DNA of 64,000 nucleotides from Chitinophagaceae bacterium UBA7600. GTDB lineage: Bacteria > Bacteroidota > Bacteroidia > Chitinophagales > Chitinophagaceae. The position numbers and the translations under genes were made by a program. The notes beneath the pieces are model-generated. The model was not told the DNA's origin and ran no database searches. It saw nothing but the letters and a program-made list of their open reading frames with translations. The stretch covers positions 1 through 64,000 of the forward strand of contig DLKC01000010.1 in NCBI GenBank assembly GCA_002478885.1. The letters run 5' to 3'. How positions within the stretch are numbered: position 1 is the first letter of the stretch; every line of letters begins with the position of its first letter. Below, in pieces: positions 53,263 through 62,939 of the stretch.

Positions 53263-55752
53263 TTATTTTTTTGCAGCGCCTTCTTCCGGCGTCTTTTCAT
53301 TGTTTAATAAACTCGATACGTCTTTGATATTGATATCTCTTTGCGGGAAAGGAATTTCAATGCCATTTTCAGCAAATGCCTGCTGCACTTTTATCAGCAC
53401 TTCGCTTTTCACTGCAACCCATGCATCAATATCGCACCAGAACAATAGCCTGAAGTCGATAGAGCTGTCACCAAACTGGTGAGCAAGTACGGCTGGTGCC
53501 GGGCTTTGCTGAATGCCTTTTTCCTTGTTTATGATTTGCTGCAAAATGCTTTCTGCCTTTCTCAGGTCAGTTTGGTAAGCAACACCTACAATCAGCTCAA
53601 CCCTCCTGTAATGGCTGCTGAGGGTCCAGTTTACAATATGCTGGGAGAGCATGTCACCATTGGGAACAATCACTTCAGAGCCTTCCACTGTAACGATCTT
53701 ACTTGAACGAATACCGATCTCTTTAATCACACCATACCTGTTGCCCACTTCAATGGCGTCGCCTATTTGAACAGGCCGCTCGAAAGCCAGTATTACACCG
53801 CTTACCAGGTTATTAACGATGTTTTGCAAACCAAAGCCAATACCAACGCCCAGCGCGCCGATAATGATGGTAAGTTTATCGATCGGGATGCCGGATGCTG
53901 CAAATGCGATCAGGATGCCGGCAGACAGGATCCCGAGCCTTATCAAAATTAAAAAGCTGCCCCATCGGCTCTTCTTATTCTTGCCCTGCGTTTTGGTATC
54001 TCCAAAAAATACAAACATCAGTTTAGAGATAAATGATGAAAGCCATATCACCAGTATAAAAACAAGTATGCTTCCAAAATCAAAAGTGTTGTCGCCGAGC
54101 GTCCTGTCTTTATTAAGAAAACCAAGTACCAACTCATAGGCATAATCAAAGAAATTGAGTTGCTGGGCCATCACTACCACCCACCCGATAATGGCCGCCA
54201 TTCTCAGCGACCTGCTCATCGTTTGCTGTATATTAATGAAGTCAAAGTAGGAGGCAAACTTGTTCTCTTTATACGCTTCCTGCTGCAGGTAAATTAACTG
54301 CACCAATATTTCTGCGGTAATAAACAATACATGGGCAGTGAGCACAGCATAGACGGCACCGCTATCGAAGGTCTTTGAAAGCATAAAGTTGCCCGTCAGG
54401 TTAGCGATTAGGGCTGCAAAAGAGAACGCCGTAAAAATGAGGTAAACATTTTTTGCAAAAAAAGCATAGTGAATTATTCCTTTATTAATGCTTCTTACCA
54501 TTGCCACGCCAAAGGCAATCATCCCGATATTCAGCAGCAACCATAGCCAGCGTTCACCAAACGAGCTTTTAAGCAATAAACCTAAAAAGCAGGCTACAAT
54601 AAACAGCACAAGGAATGCCGGCCTGAAAGAATTGTTGGGGCTCGTTTTCGAGCGGTTCAAAAAGTAAAACACGAAAGAGAGCGCACACCAAATGCTGGTG
54701 GTCCACGCCGGTGGCAGGTTAAAATAAAAAAACAGGATGAATACCAGTATCAGTCCCAGTGCCACCAGGAAAGGCTTTCCCGAAACAAGGTTAGCATTCC
54801 TGGAAATTTCGTCAGGTGTAATATGGCTCCTTATTATTTTTCTTTTGAGCCATATAAGCCAGCCATACAAGATTATAAGCCCTATTATGGCTGTGAGCCA
54901 GACATTCGTGTTCAGTGATAAGTAATACAGCACCATGTTTACAAACGCCGTCCAGGAAGTGCCCAGCACTTCGAAGAAAGACTGTGAATAGCTGTTTGCC
55001 GATAGTGTGAATATGGAAGGCTCTTCCGGGTACCAAAGGTTTTGTATGTACCTGTTTATTTTGTCGTTTGTTTTGTCGATCAGGTCTTTCGATCTCATAA
55101 AGGAACTGGCAACTTTTGTCTGTAGTATGCCTATGCCAAATAAGTTCCGGTTATTTACAGAATCTGTTTGTCTCCATCTTACCGCCAGTGAGGCAAGCTG
55201 GCTTAGATAGAGGTCGCGCAACAGCGAGTCTTTCGGCAGCTTTCTCAGGGATGAGTCTCTTGAAATTTCAACAAGTTTTATTTTCATCTCCGCCAACTGA
55301 TCAGAATATTTAAAAAGCATATTCTGCCATTTCTCCAATTGCTGATCGGCCTGTAACAAAATGCCTTTGGTGGTTTTAAGGGTGCGCAGGTTTTGATGGG
55401 GTTGTTTTGAAACATAATTTGCCGAGATTATTTCCAGCAGTTGTTCCGTTTCCGGCAATTTGGTTGCGATCTCCGTGGTATCGAAACCCTTTTCTGACAA
55501 GCGATTGGCCGTATTGATCAGTTCTGTAACCGCTTCAATCTTTTTCAATAGCAGGGCAACCACTGTATCTGACTCGTATGACACTGAATCTTTGAATTTT
55601 TCCCTCAGCCGCTGTTTTACAACATTAACCTGGATGCTATCGGCTGCGGCCTCCCGCCCGGTTGTATCTGATTGGGCACTGGCATCCACCCAAATAAAGC
55701 TACCCAAAAGGAACAATAACAGTTTGCAGACGTGTTTGTGAAAAACCTTCAT
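53263..55752 (-). CDS. Large MscS-family mechanosensitive channel
   Basis: This 829-residue inner-membrane protein has a signal peptide (SFIWVDASAQ) and a long periplasmic helical domain (about 30-260). About nine to eleven membrane segments follow. The last one is the pore helix, IIIGALGVGIGFGLQNIVNN, with the Gly/Ala packing of MscS TM3. It is followed by the beta domain signature VSGVILAFERPVQIGDAIEVG and by VIVPNGDMLSQHIVNWTLSS. The size and periplasmic domain resemble MscK/YnaI-type channels. It should open under membrane tension. The C-terminus is short and ends AAKK. It is convergent with the phosphoesterase gene. Confidence 0.92.
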   Translation of the reverse strand: MKVFHKHVCKLLLFLLGSFIWVDASAQSDTTGREAAADSIQVNVVKQRLREKFKDSVSYESDTVVALLLKKIEAVTELINTANRLSEKGFDTTEIATKLPETEQLLEIISANYVSKQPHQNLRTLKTTKGILLQADQQLEKWQNMLFKYSDQLAEMKIKLVEISRDSSLRKLPKDSLLRDLYLSQLASLAVRWRQTDSVNNRNLFGIGILQTKVASSFMRSKDLIDKTNDKINRYIQNLWYPEEPSIFTLSANSYSQSFFEVLGTSWTAFVNMVLYYLSLNTNVWLTAIIGLIILYGWLIWLKRKIIRSHITPDEISRNANLVSGKPFLVALGLILVFILFFYFNLPPAWTTSIWCALSFVFYFLNRSKTSPNNSFRPAFLVLFIVACFLGLLLKSSFGERWLWLLLNIGMIAFGVAMVRSINKGIIHYAFFAKNVYLIFTAFSFAALIANLTGNFMLSKTFDSGAVYAVLTAHVLFITAEILVQLIYLQQEAYKENKFASYFDFINIQQTMSRSLRMAAIIGWVVVMAQQLNFFDYAYELVLGFLNKDRTLGDNTFDFGSILVFILVIWLSSFISKLMFVFFGDTKTQGKNKKSRWGSFLILIRLGILSAGILIAFAASGIPIDKLTIIIGALGVGIGFGLQNIVNNLVSGVILAFERPVQIGDAIEVGNRYGVIKEIGIRSSKIVTVEGSEVIVPNGDMLSQHIVNWTLSSHYRRVELIVGVAYQTDLRKAESILQQIINKEKGIQQSPAPAVLAHQFGDSSIDFRLLFWCDIDAWVAVKSEVLIKVQQAFAENGIEIPFPQRDINIKDVSSLLNNEKTPEEGAAKK

Positions 55753-55862
55753 GGAAAATAGTTTCGGTTCGGGAATGTAAAGATTTTTAAAGAGAAATCA
55801 GCAAGCGCTATTATTCCGGGCGTGTCCTCATTTTTCGGCAGCGATAAAAAGGCTTTATTTCT

Positions 55863-55895
55863 TTTGTGGATTTATAGACAAAACCATTATTTTTG
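55863..55895 (+). promoter_or_regulatory. Promoter of tRNA-Met
   Basis: TTTG (55863-55866), a 21-base spacer and TATTTTTG (55888-55895), identical in its -7 element to the tRNA-Ser promoter. The tRNA begins 11 bases later. Confidence 0.82.
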
Positions 55896-55905
55896 CCGCC
55901 CGTTT

Positions 55906-55979
55906 GGCGAGGTAGCTCAGTTGGTAAGAGCGCAGGATTCATAACCCTGAGGTCAGGAGTTCAAATCTCCTTCTCGCTA
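55906..55979 (+). tRNA. tRNA-Met (CAT anticodon), elongator type
   Basis: The acceptor arm GGCGAGG (55906-55912) pairs with TCTCGCT (55972-55978), including two G-T pairs, with discriminator A. The D arm is GCTCAGTTGGTAAGAGC and the anticodon loop TTCATAA gives CAT. The T arm is AGGAGTTCAAATCTCCT. No CCA is encoded. A CAT anticodon can also belong to tRNA-Ile2 after lysidine modification; the overall sequence resembles elongator methionine tRNA more. Confidence 0.92.
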
Positions 55980-55983
55980 CGAT

Positions 55984-56016
55984 AAAGGTTCCTGAAAGGG
56001 AACCTTTACTGTTTTT
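55984..56016 (+). terminator. Terminator after tRNA-Met
   Basis: AAAGGTTCC (55984-55992) and GGAACCTTT (55999-56007) form a 9-bp stem with a 6-base loop, followed by ACTGTTTTT. Confidence 0.85.
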
Positions 56017-56144
56017 ACCTGCTTTCTTTTTTCCCGGCCATTGATTTGCTGTTCAACAAATTCGTTGCAAAGTTTTAATTAACAGCGCCTTTTATTTGGG
56101 GGCATTTTATTTATGTGCCTATCTTTATTGCGCTGCCCATCTTC

Positions 56145-56364
56145 GTTGCGTCGCACACTTGTGCTGCAACAACCTGTGCGGCTTTTTTATAAACAACAGG
56201 CATAACAGTGCCCGCCGGCAAACCCACGGTACCTGCTTCGCCATTTAATGAAACAGAAAAGCTGAACTGCCACATGAAAAAAAATGTCAGCGCATTTAAA
56301 GCATTCACTAAACCTTTCTTACCTGGATCAACAGTATTGGCACAGTTGAAGTGTGCGACGCAAG
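56145..56364. repeat. GCGACGCAA element, widely spaced inverted pair
   Basis: The left half at 56145-56164 is reverse (GTTGCGTCGCACACTTGTGC) and is followed by GTGCGGC. The right half at 56345-56364 is forward (GTTGAAGTGTGCGACGCAAG) and ends 5 bases before the alpha-galactosidase start codon. The 180 bases between contain no gene I can support, although an open frame runs through from 56208. Confidence 0.85.
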
Positions 56365-56369
56365 AGGTG

Positions 56370-58592
56370 ATGCCACCGACACTGAAAGCCGACATCCTGA
56401 AAAAGCTTTTTATTGTATTACTTTTTCCTGCTTTTGCTTTAAAAGCCTTTTCGCAACAGGTTACCATTCCGGTGGAAACTTCCACAAACGTGCTACTGCT
56501 GCAAACGGATAAAAATAACCGGCTTGGGATTGTTTATTTTGGTAAGAAACTCGCACAAAAAGAAGAATATGTTTCGGTTGCGCGGCAGTATAAGTACAGG
56601 GATGGAAATGCCGGCATCTACAACAATGCCTATACGCCTTCGGGAACGTTTAACCTCAGCGAGCCGGCATTGCAGGTTACGCATGCAGATGGAAATGCTT
56701 CGCTTGAATTGAATTATGTAAGTCATAAAGCAGCAAGCATTGACGCAAACACCACCCTTACAAGCATTGTGTTGAGAGACCCTGTATACGCGGTGGAGGT
56801 GACGCTCTTTTACAAAACCTGGAGCAAAGAAAATGTGGTGGAGCAGTGGAGTGTCATAAAGAACAATGAGCAGAAGGCGATAATGATGGAAAAATATGCT
56901 TCTGCCAATTTATATTTTATAGCAGATCATTACTATCTCACGCACTATAACGGCACATGGGCCCACGAGATGAATCCCGAAACGGACGAGTTAACGCACG
57001 GCATAAAATCTATCGACACAAAGCTGGGTACAAGGGCTAATTTATATGAACCTTCGGCTTTTATGCTTTCGTTTGACCAGCCAGCCTCTGAAGACCAGGG
57101 AAATGTATTACTTGGGCAACTTGCGTGGTCAGGAAATTTCAAACTTGATTTTGAAGTGGACTCATACAACAATTTGAGGTTAATCGCAGGCATTAATCCT
57201 TATGCGTCCGAATACCAACTAACGGCGGGGCAGTCGTTTCAAACGCCTTCGCTGATCTATACTTTTTCACAGAATGGCTTGGGCGAAGCAAGCCGCAACC
57301 TGCATCACTGGGCAACAAAATACCGCATTCTAGACGGACAAGGATCGAGGCTTACTTTGCTTAATAACTGGGAGGCCACTTATTTTGGTTTTAACGAGCA
57401 AAAACTTGTTGAATTATTCAAGGGTGCAAAATCTTTAGGCGTTGATATGTTCCTGTTAGATGATGGCTGGTTTGGTAACAAGCATCCCCGCGATGCGGAT
57501 ACGGCCGGACTTGGCGACTGGCAGGAGAACGTGCGCAAACTTCCGCATGGCATCGGTTACCTGGTTAAAGAAGCCAAGGCTGCCGGCGTTAAATTTGGTA
57601 TTTGGCTGGAGCCTGAAATGGTAAGCCCTAAAAGCGAATTGTATGAGAGACACCCGGAATGGGTGATACGTCAGCCTGAAAGGCCGGAGATCTATTTTCG
57701 TAACCAATTAGTGCTCGATTTGTCTAATCCCGAAGTACAGGATTTTGTGTATGGGATTCTTGATACCCTTTTTACAAGAAATCCCGACCTGGCTTTTATC
57801 AAATGGGACTGCAATTCCCTTGTTTATAATGCTAACTCGGCTTACCTGCAAAAAAAAGGGTTACCACAATCGCATCTCTATGTTGATTATGTAAATGGCC
57901 TTTACAAGGTGCTGGAGCGGTTGCGTGCAAAATATCCCTCCGTGCCAATGATGCTTTGCAGCGGCGGAGGAGGCCGTGTTGACTATGGTGCATTGAAATA
58001 CTTTACGGAATATTGGCCGAGCGACAATACCGATGCGCTGGAACGCATTTATATGCAGTGGGAATATTCGTATTTCTATCCAGCTATTGCAGGTTGTAAC
58101 CATGTTACAGACTGGAGCAAAGCTCCCCTGAAATTCCGTACAGATGTTGCTATGATGGGAAAAATGGGATACGACATCGTGGTAGCTAATCTAAACGAAA
58201 AAGACCTTACGTTTAGCAAACAGGCAGTGAGCAACTATAAGTCGCTGAGTGATATTATCTGGCATGGAGACCTGTACAGGCTTGTTAATCCAAGAGAAAA
58301 GCCATTTGCCTCGTTAATGTATGTTGCCGAAAACAAGAGCAGGGCGGTAATGTTCAATTACTTAACACGCAACCGGTATATGCCTTCTGCATTACCTGAG
58401 CCGGTTAGATTAAAGGGCCTTGACCCAATTAAGAAATACAGTATCAAAGAAATAAACCTATACCCAGGCACCAGGTCAGCCGTCGATGATTCAAAGAGCT
58501 ATTCTGGAGATTTTCTTATGAAAATAGGAATAAACCCCTCTGTTGATGAAAATCGTACCAGCGTGGTGTTAGAATTAAACGAAGTGAAATAA
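56370..58592 (+). CDS. Alpha-galactosidase, GH36, secreted
   Basis: This 740-residue enzyme has a signal peptide (KKLFIVLLFPAFALKAFSQ), then a beta-sandwich domain and a TIM barrel with GH36 motifs. These are LGVDMFLLDDGWFG, GIWLEPEMVSPKSEL, the nucleophile Asp480 in FIKWDCN and the acid/base Asp552 in WPSDNTD. CSGGGGRVDYG lies between the last two. It releases terminal alpha-galactose from melibiose, raffinose or galactomannan-type glycans, probably in the periplasm. The open frame extends back to 56208, but that part is repeat and spacer; the ATG at 56370 begins the signal peptide. Galactokinase follows after 181 bases. Confidence 0.93.
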   Translation: MPPTLKADILKKLFIVLLFPAFALKAFSQQVTIPVETSTNVLLLQTDKNNRLGIVYFGKKLAQKEEYVSVARQYKYRDGNAGIYNNAYTPSGTFNLSEPALQVTHADGNASLELNYVSHKAASIDANTTLTSIVLRDPVYAVEVTLFYKTWSKENVVEQWSVIKNNEQKAIMMEKYASANLYFIADHYYLTHYNGTWAHEMNPETDELTHGIKSIDTKLGTRANLYEPSAFMLSFDQPASEDQGNVLLGQLAWSGNFKLDFEVDSYNNLRLIAGINPYASEYQLTAGQSFQTPSLIYTFSQNGLGEASRNLHHWATKYRILDGQGSRLTLLNNWEATYFGFNEQKLVELFKGAKSLGVDMFLLDDGWFGNKHPRDADTAGLGDWQENVRKLPHGIGYLVKEAKAAGVKFGIWLEPEMVSPKSELYERHPEWVIRQPERPEIYFRNQLVLDLSNPEVQDFVYGILDTLFTRNPDLAFIKWDCNSLVYNANSAYLQKKGLPQSHLYVDYVNGLYKVLERLRAKYPSVPMMLCSGGGGRVDYGALKYFTEYWPSDNTDALERIYMQWEYSYFYPAIAGCNHVTDWSKAPLKFRTDVAMMGKMGYDIVVANLNEKDLTFSKQAVSNYKSLSDIIWHGDLYRLVNPREKPFASLMYVAENKSRAVMFNYLTRNRYMPSALPEPVRLKGLDPIKKYSIKEINLYPGTRSAVDDSKSYSGDFLMKIGINPSVDENRTSVVLELNEVK

Positions 58593-58773
58593 GAAGTAAA
58601 TTGCGTAAAGTTTACATATTAGGCAGTTTCAATTTAGCCAGGTAAGTATTGGCTGGGTTTAATGGACCAACCCGGAAGATATTATCTGAGTTTCCGGTTG
58701 CTATCATTGATTTGCATCGCCGGGATCGTTGCAGGCGTTGAAGGTCGAAAAAATAATTTCAAGAAAGATATTT

Positions 58774-59955
58774 ATGCAAAATAGTATTGCAACATTTATA
58801 CCTGGCGCTCATACACTGCCCTCCTCTTTACGTGAATTTATTACTGAAAAGAGCGTGATCGTGCGGTCGCCGGGAAGGATAAACCTCATCGGAGAGCACA
58901 CCGATTATAATGGCGGTTTTGTATTGCCGGCAGCGATCAATAAGGCTGTATACATGGTAATGAATGAACGCGTTGACAATGGCATTCATCTTCACGCTAT
59001 TGACCTTCACGAGAATTATATAACCTCTGTTACAGATCTTCAGGAATCTGTTGAGTCGTCCTGGCCAAATTATGTGCTTGGGGTCGTAGACCAGTTTCTT
59101 AAGGCCGGCGCTGTGTTAAAGGGCTTTGATATGGCTTTTACTGCAGATATACCGATTGGTGCAGGACTTTCGTCTTCGGCCGCCGTGGAATGTGCCACAG
59201 CCAAGGCTTTAAACGAAATGTTCGGGGTGGGTTTCGATACGCTAACTATGGTAAGACTTTCTCAAAAGGCCGAAAATGAATATGTGGGTGTACAGTGTGG
59301 TATTATGGACCAGTTTGCCAGCATGTTTGGTAAGAAGAATCATGTTATAAAACTAGATTGCCGTTCGCTCGAATACGATTACGAGCCATTCAACATGAAC
59401 GGTATTAAAATAGTGCTGTTTGATACGGGTGTGAAACATTCGCTCGGCTCGTCGGAGTACAATGTGCGGAGGCAGCAATGCGAAAAAGGGGTGGCTTTAA
59501 TACAGCAACATTTATCCGAAGTGAGGAGCCTGCGTGATGCAACGCCGGCCATGCTCGATCAGTATGTGCTTACTGAAGATGTGCACGTGTACATCCGTTG
59601 CAGGTATGTGGTGGAAGAGATTCAGCGCCTGCTCGCAGCCTGTGTTGACCTTGAGGCAAATGATATGGAGGCTTTTGGAAAGAAAATGTATGAAACGCAC
59701 TTCGGTCTCAGCAAATTATACGAGGTAAGTTGCGACGAGCTCGATTATTTGGTTGAGCATGTTCAGCATAATCCACATGTGCTTGGCGCCAGAATGATGG
59801 GCGGAGGCTTTGGGGGCTGTACTATCAATCTTGTGGAAGAGGAAGCAGTAAACCAACTGATCGAAGAAACCGCTACTGCTTACCGCAATGCCATGAAACT
59901 TGATTTGAAAGCTTACGTGGTAAGCATCGAGGACGGGACCAGTGTGCTGAAATAA
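58774..59955 (+). CDS. galK: Galactokinase
   Basis: This 393-residue GHMP kinase phosphorylates galactose at C1 with ATP. The galactokinase signature RSPGRINLIGEHTDYNGGFV lies near residues 31-50. The ATP loop is PIGAGLSSSAAVECA (about 129-143). GGGFGGCTINLV near the C-terminus is the third GHMP motif. VQCGIMDQFAS supplies the catalytic Asp. I chose ATG 58774; an in-frame TTG at 58729 would add 15 poorly conserved residues. It follows the alpha-galactosidase on the same strand, a short galactose-release and activation module. galT, galE and a transporter are not in the window. Confidence 0.96.
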   Translation: MQNSIATFIPGAHTLPSSLREFITEKSVIVRSPGRINLIGEHTDYNGGFVLPAAINKAVYMVMNERVDNGIHLHAIDLHENYITSVTDLQESVESSWPNYVLGVVDQFLKAGAVLKGFDMAFTADIPIGAGLSSSAAVECATAKALNEMFGVGFDTLTMVRLSQKAENEYVGVQCGIMDQFASMFGKKNHVIKLDCRSLEYDYEPFNMNGIKIVLFDTGVKHSLGSSEYNVRRQQCEKGVALIQQHLSEVRSLRDATPAMLDQYVLTEDVHVYIRCRYVVEEIQRLLAACVDLEANDMEAFGKKMYETHFGLSKLYEVSCDELDYLVEHVQHNPHVLGARMMGGGFGGCTINLVEEEAVNQLIEETATAYRNAMKLDLKAYVVSIEDGTSVLK

Positions 59956-60032
59956 CTTTTTCGGGGGGATAAGTGTGGCAACGAACGAGAACAACTTCTC
60001 AGTACCAATCAACAGCTGACCTTTGACCGAAT

Positions 60033-60052
60033 GCACAAATGTGCGACGCAAC
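60033..60052 (+). repeat. GCGACGCAA element, single copy, forward
   Basis: GCACAAATGTGCGACGCAAC followed by AAAAGCTTCATGCTTAG and then AGCCTGGTT, the usual right half-element, 51 bases from the stop of the minus-strand E1 gene. Confidence 0.9.
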
Positions 60053-60103
60053 AAAAGCTTCATGCTTAGACAAAGCCTGGTTCATAAATAGCCCTTTTCA
60101 GCA

Positions 60104-62170
60104 CTAATAGTCCAGTAATTTCTGCAAGCGTTGACGAACTTTTTCGGCTGTGGGCAGCATAGCCGCTTCGAGTGCGAGATTGATCGGTACAGCCGGAAGG
60201 TTGAGTGCGCCCATCACTTCAACGGGGGCATCAAGATTTTTAAAGCAGTTATATGCAATTCTATGTGCCAGTGCTTCGGCGAAGGAATTATTCTGTTGCT
60301 CTTCGCTAAGTACCAGGCATTTGCCATGCTTTTGCACGGTTTCGAAAACAAGCGCTTCATCTAGCGGGAACAGTGTACGCAGGTCAATGATCTCAACCTG
60401 ACCCGGGAATTTATTGGCTGCTTCTTTTGCCCAATACACGCCCATCCCATAAGTTATGATACATACTGATTCGCCGTGATTTGTTTTTGCTTCGGAAGCT
60501 TTCAAAATGCTGTTGGCTTTACCCAAGGGAAGTATATAATCTGCAGCAGGCTCAATTGTTTTAGCTTCCTCCGTTCCCGGCACTTTACTCCAGTAAAGCC
60601 CTTTATGTTCAAGCATAATAACCGGGTTAGGATCGTAATAAGCAGCTTTCATTAATCCTTTTATATCTGCCGCATTGGATGGATAGCAGATTTTTATGCC
60701 TTTGATGGTAAGCAGCGTTGATTCAATGCTGCCGCTGTGGTATGGGCCGCCTCCGCCATAGGCGCCAATCGGCACCCTTAGCACCATGCTAACAGGGAAT
60801 TTGCCATTTGACAGGTATGCAGATTTTGATATTTCGGTGACAAGCTGGTTTAACCCGGGATAAATATAATCGGCAAATTGAACTTCTACAACAGGCTTTA
60901 AGCCAACTGCTGACAGGCCGGCTGTAGAACCAATGATATATGCTTCCTGTATGGCCGTATTGAATACCCTGTGATCGCCGAATTTTTCAGCAAGTGTTGC
61001 CGCTTCCCTGAAAACACCACCGAGCCTCCTGCCCACATCCTGCCCATACAACAGGCATTCAGGATGTTTTTGCATGAGTTCTTCAATAGCATGGAGGGCG
61101 GCATCTACCATGATCGTTTTTTCGCCAGCTACGGGTGTACGTATACCGGTCTCTTTTTTCACGGGTGTCTCTGCAAACACATGATCGGCAACAGAATCCG
61201 GAGAAGGCTCCGGAGCCGCTTTCGCTTTTTCAAACGAAGATGCTGCGAGTGCCGCTGCTTCCCCGCTCAACGAATGGATATGCGTTTCGCTGATGCCTGC
61301 CTGCAAGAGCGTTTTATATAATTTTTGGTAAGGATCTCTTAGCGCATGGGCATCAAGATCGTCTTTTGTTCGGTAAAACTCTTTGCGTACGCCACTTGTA
61401 TGATGTCCAAGCAGCGGCACTGTTGCATGTACAAGCACTGGTTTTCGTTGTGTGCGCACGAAATCAATTGCCTGACCCATGGTTTCGTAGGATGCCACGA
61501 AATCGGACCCGTCTGTTTTCATCCTTTCCAGGCCTTTGAACCCCTGTGCAAATTCATAGGCGTTCATTGACCGTGCTTCTGCAGCAGTAACGCTGATGCC
61601 CCAATTGTTATCCTGCACTAAAAAAATAACGGGTAATTGTTTTAATGCAGCAAATTGAAGGGCTTCGCTCACCTCGCCTTCTGTAACACTATTATCGCCC
61701 AGGCTGCAAACAACAACGGGCAGTTCTCCCGATGCGCCTTTCTGAAGCTGCGGATAATTATTTTGTTCCAAAAACTGTAAGCCCTGGGCAACCCCTGTTG
61801 TTGGGATGGCCTGCATGCCGGTGGCGCTGCTCTGGTGAATGATTTTGGCTTTGGTATTATCCCTGCTGCTCGGGTGGCAATAATAAGAGCGTCCTCCAGA
61901 GAAGGAATCTTCTTTTTTTGCCAGCAGTTGAAGCATTAGCTCGAAAGGGGAGAAACCCATGGAAAGCAAGAGGCTGTCGTCGCGATAATATGGGCTTACG
62001 TAATCGCAAGGCAACAACTGCATGCCTGTTGCTATTTGTATTGCTTCGTGCCCCCTGGAGGTAGAATGTACATATTTGCAAACCTGGCGATTGTTTTCAT
62101 ATAAGTCAGCCATACTGCGTGAAGTGCAGATCAATTGCCAGGCTTTTAAAAGGATGGTGGAATCCAGCAT
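60104..62170 (-). CDS. 2-oxoacid dehydrogenase E1, fused alpha and beta subunits
   Basis: This 688-residue protein joins the E1 alpha and beta chains of a thiamine-diphosphate-dependent 2-oxoacid dehydrogenase, most likely the branched-chain type. Residues 1 to about 330 are alpha-like, with the ThDP motif GDNSVTEGEVSEAL ... QDNNWGIS and HHTSGVRKEF. Residues about 350-688 are beta-like, with LLYGQDVGRRLGGVFR, NTAIQEAYIIG, PIGAYGGGGPYHSGSIE and VLSEEQQNNSFAEA. A Pro/Ala/Glu-rich linker joins them. The fusion is common in Bacteroidota. E2 and E3 are not in the window. Minus-strand TAATTTTG at 62221-62214 may be its -7 element. Confidence 0.92.
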   Translation of the reverse strand: MLDSTILLKAWQLICTSRSMADLYENNRQVCKYVHSTSRGHEAIQIATGMQLLPCDYVSPYYRDDSLLLSMGFSPFELMLQLLAKKEDSFSGGRSYYCHPSSRDNTKAKIIHQSSATGMQAIPTTGVAQGLQFLEQNNYPQLQKGASGELPVVVCSLGDNSVTEGEVSEALQFAALKQLPVIFLVQDNNWGISVTAAEARSMNAYEFAQGFKGLERMKTDGSDFVASYETMGQAIDFVRTQRKPVLVHATVPLLGHHTSGVRKEFYRTKDDLDAHALRDPYQKLYKTLLQAGISETHIHSLSGEAAALAASSFEKAKAAPEPSPDSVADHVFAETPVKKETGIRTPVAGEKTIMVDAALHAIEELMQKHPECLLYGQDVGRRLGGVFREAATLAEKFGDHRVFNTAIQEAYIIGSTAGLSAVGLKPVVEVQFADYIYPGLNQLVTEISKSAYLSNGKFPVSMVLRVPIGAYGGGGPYHSGSIESTLLTIKGIKICYPSNAADIKGLMKAAYYDPNPVIMLEHKGLYWSKVPGTEEAKTIEPAADYILPLGKANSILKASEAKTNHGESVCIITYGMGVYWAKEAANKFPGQVEIIDLRTLFPLDEALVFETVQKHGKCLVLSEEQQNNSFAEALAHRIAYNCFKNLDAPVEVMGALNLPAVPINLALEAAMLPTAEKVRQRLQKLLDY

Positions 62171-62218
62171 AGGTAAATATCCGAATGTAAGACAATAATA
62201 ATCTACCGGCTGGCAAAA

Positions 62219-62830
62219 TTATTTCACTTCGAGATTGAAAACTTTCCTGCTTTCGAAATAACCGCTGAGTTCATCGCCAACAACACACTCACCTACACCT
62301 GCGGGGGTTCCGGTAAAAATAAGGTCCCCGATATTCAGTGCGAAGTACTGAGAAATGTTGGCGATTATCTGTTCGAATGAAAAGATCATGTCAGCGCTTA
62401 TGCCCTTTTGAACGATCTCGCCATTCAATGCCATGGAAAAATTAATCGGCTTTTTTAGCATATCCGGAGTAACCTCGAGCCATTCACCTGCAACAGCGGA
62501 GTTGTCCCATGCTTTTGCTTTCTCCCATGGCAGCCCGTTTTTCTTAAGTTCTGTTTGCAGATCTCTTGCTGTGAAATCGATCCCGACGGTTATTGCATTA
62601 AAATATTTTGAAGCAAGGTGTTCCGGAACATATTTACCATTCTTTGAAACACGTAAAACAAGTTCAGCTTCGTAGTGCAGTGAGTTTGTAAATTCCGGGT
62701 AATAAAACTGAACATGCTGCTGCAATAAAGCGCTTTTGGGTTTAAGGAATATAACAGGCTCTTCGGGAATGTCGTTGTTTAACTCCTTTGCATGTTCGAT
62801 GTAGTTTCGTCCTACGCAAAATATTTTCAT
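62219..62830 (-). CDS. Fumarylacetoacetate hydrolase family protein
   Basis: This 203-residue protein is the short single-domain form of the FAH family. Metal-binding acidic residues lie in LHYEAELVLRV and AITVGIDFTARDLQ. KAWDNSAVAGEW, FMALNGEIVQKG-like SMALNGEIVQKG and GDLIFTGTPAGVG are family hallmarks. Relatives include acylpyruvate hydrolases and oxaloacetate tautomerases/decarboxylases. The sequence alone does not decide. It lies 48 bases before the E1 gene on the same strand and may be co-transcribed. Confidence 0.9.
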   Translation of the reverse strand: MKIFCVGRNYIEHAKELNNDIPEEPVIFLKPKSALLQQHVQFYYPEFTNSLHYEAELVLRVSKNGKYVPEHLASKYFNAITVGIDFTARDLQTELKKNGLPWEKAKAWDNSAVAGEWLEVTPDMLKKPINFSMALNGEIVQKGISADMIFSFEQIIANISQYFALNIGDLIFTGTPAGVGECVVGDELSGYFESRKVFNLEVK

Positions 62831-62939
62831 GGTCGGAAAATAATTTTAGGGTAATTAGGCTATTTTAATCAATGTTTGGCAAATTCCACATAGCTAAAAG
62901 CAAGCTCTCTGCGCAAGATAAAAAAATAACAATAATAAG

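Noticed and set aside
60104..62170. Assembly error or frameshift joining two E1 genes
   Set aside because: Alpha and beta halves are in one uninterrupted frame with a Pro/Ala-rich linker. Such fusions are common in Bacteroidota.
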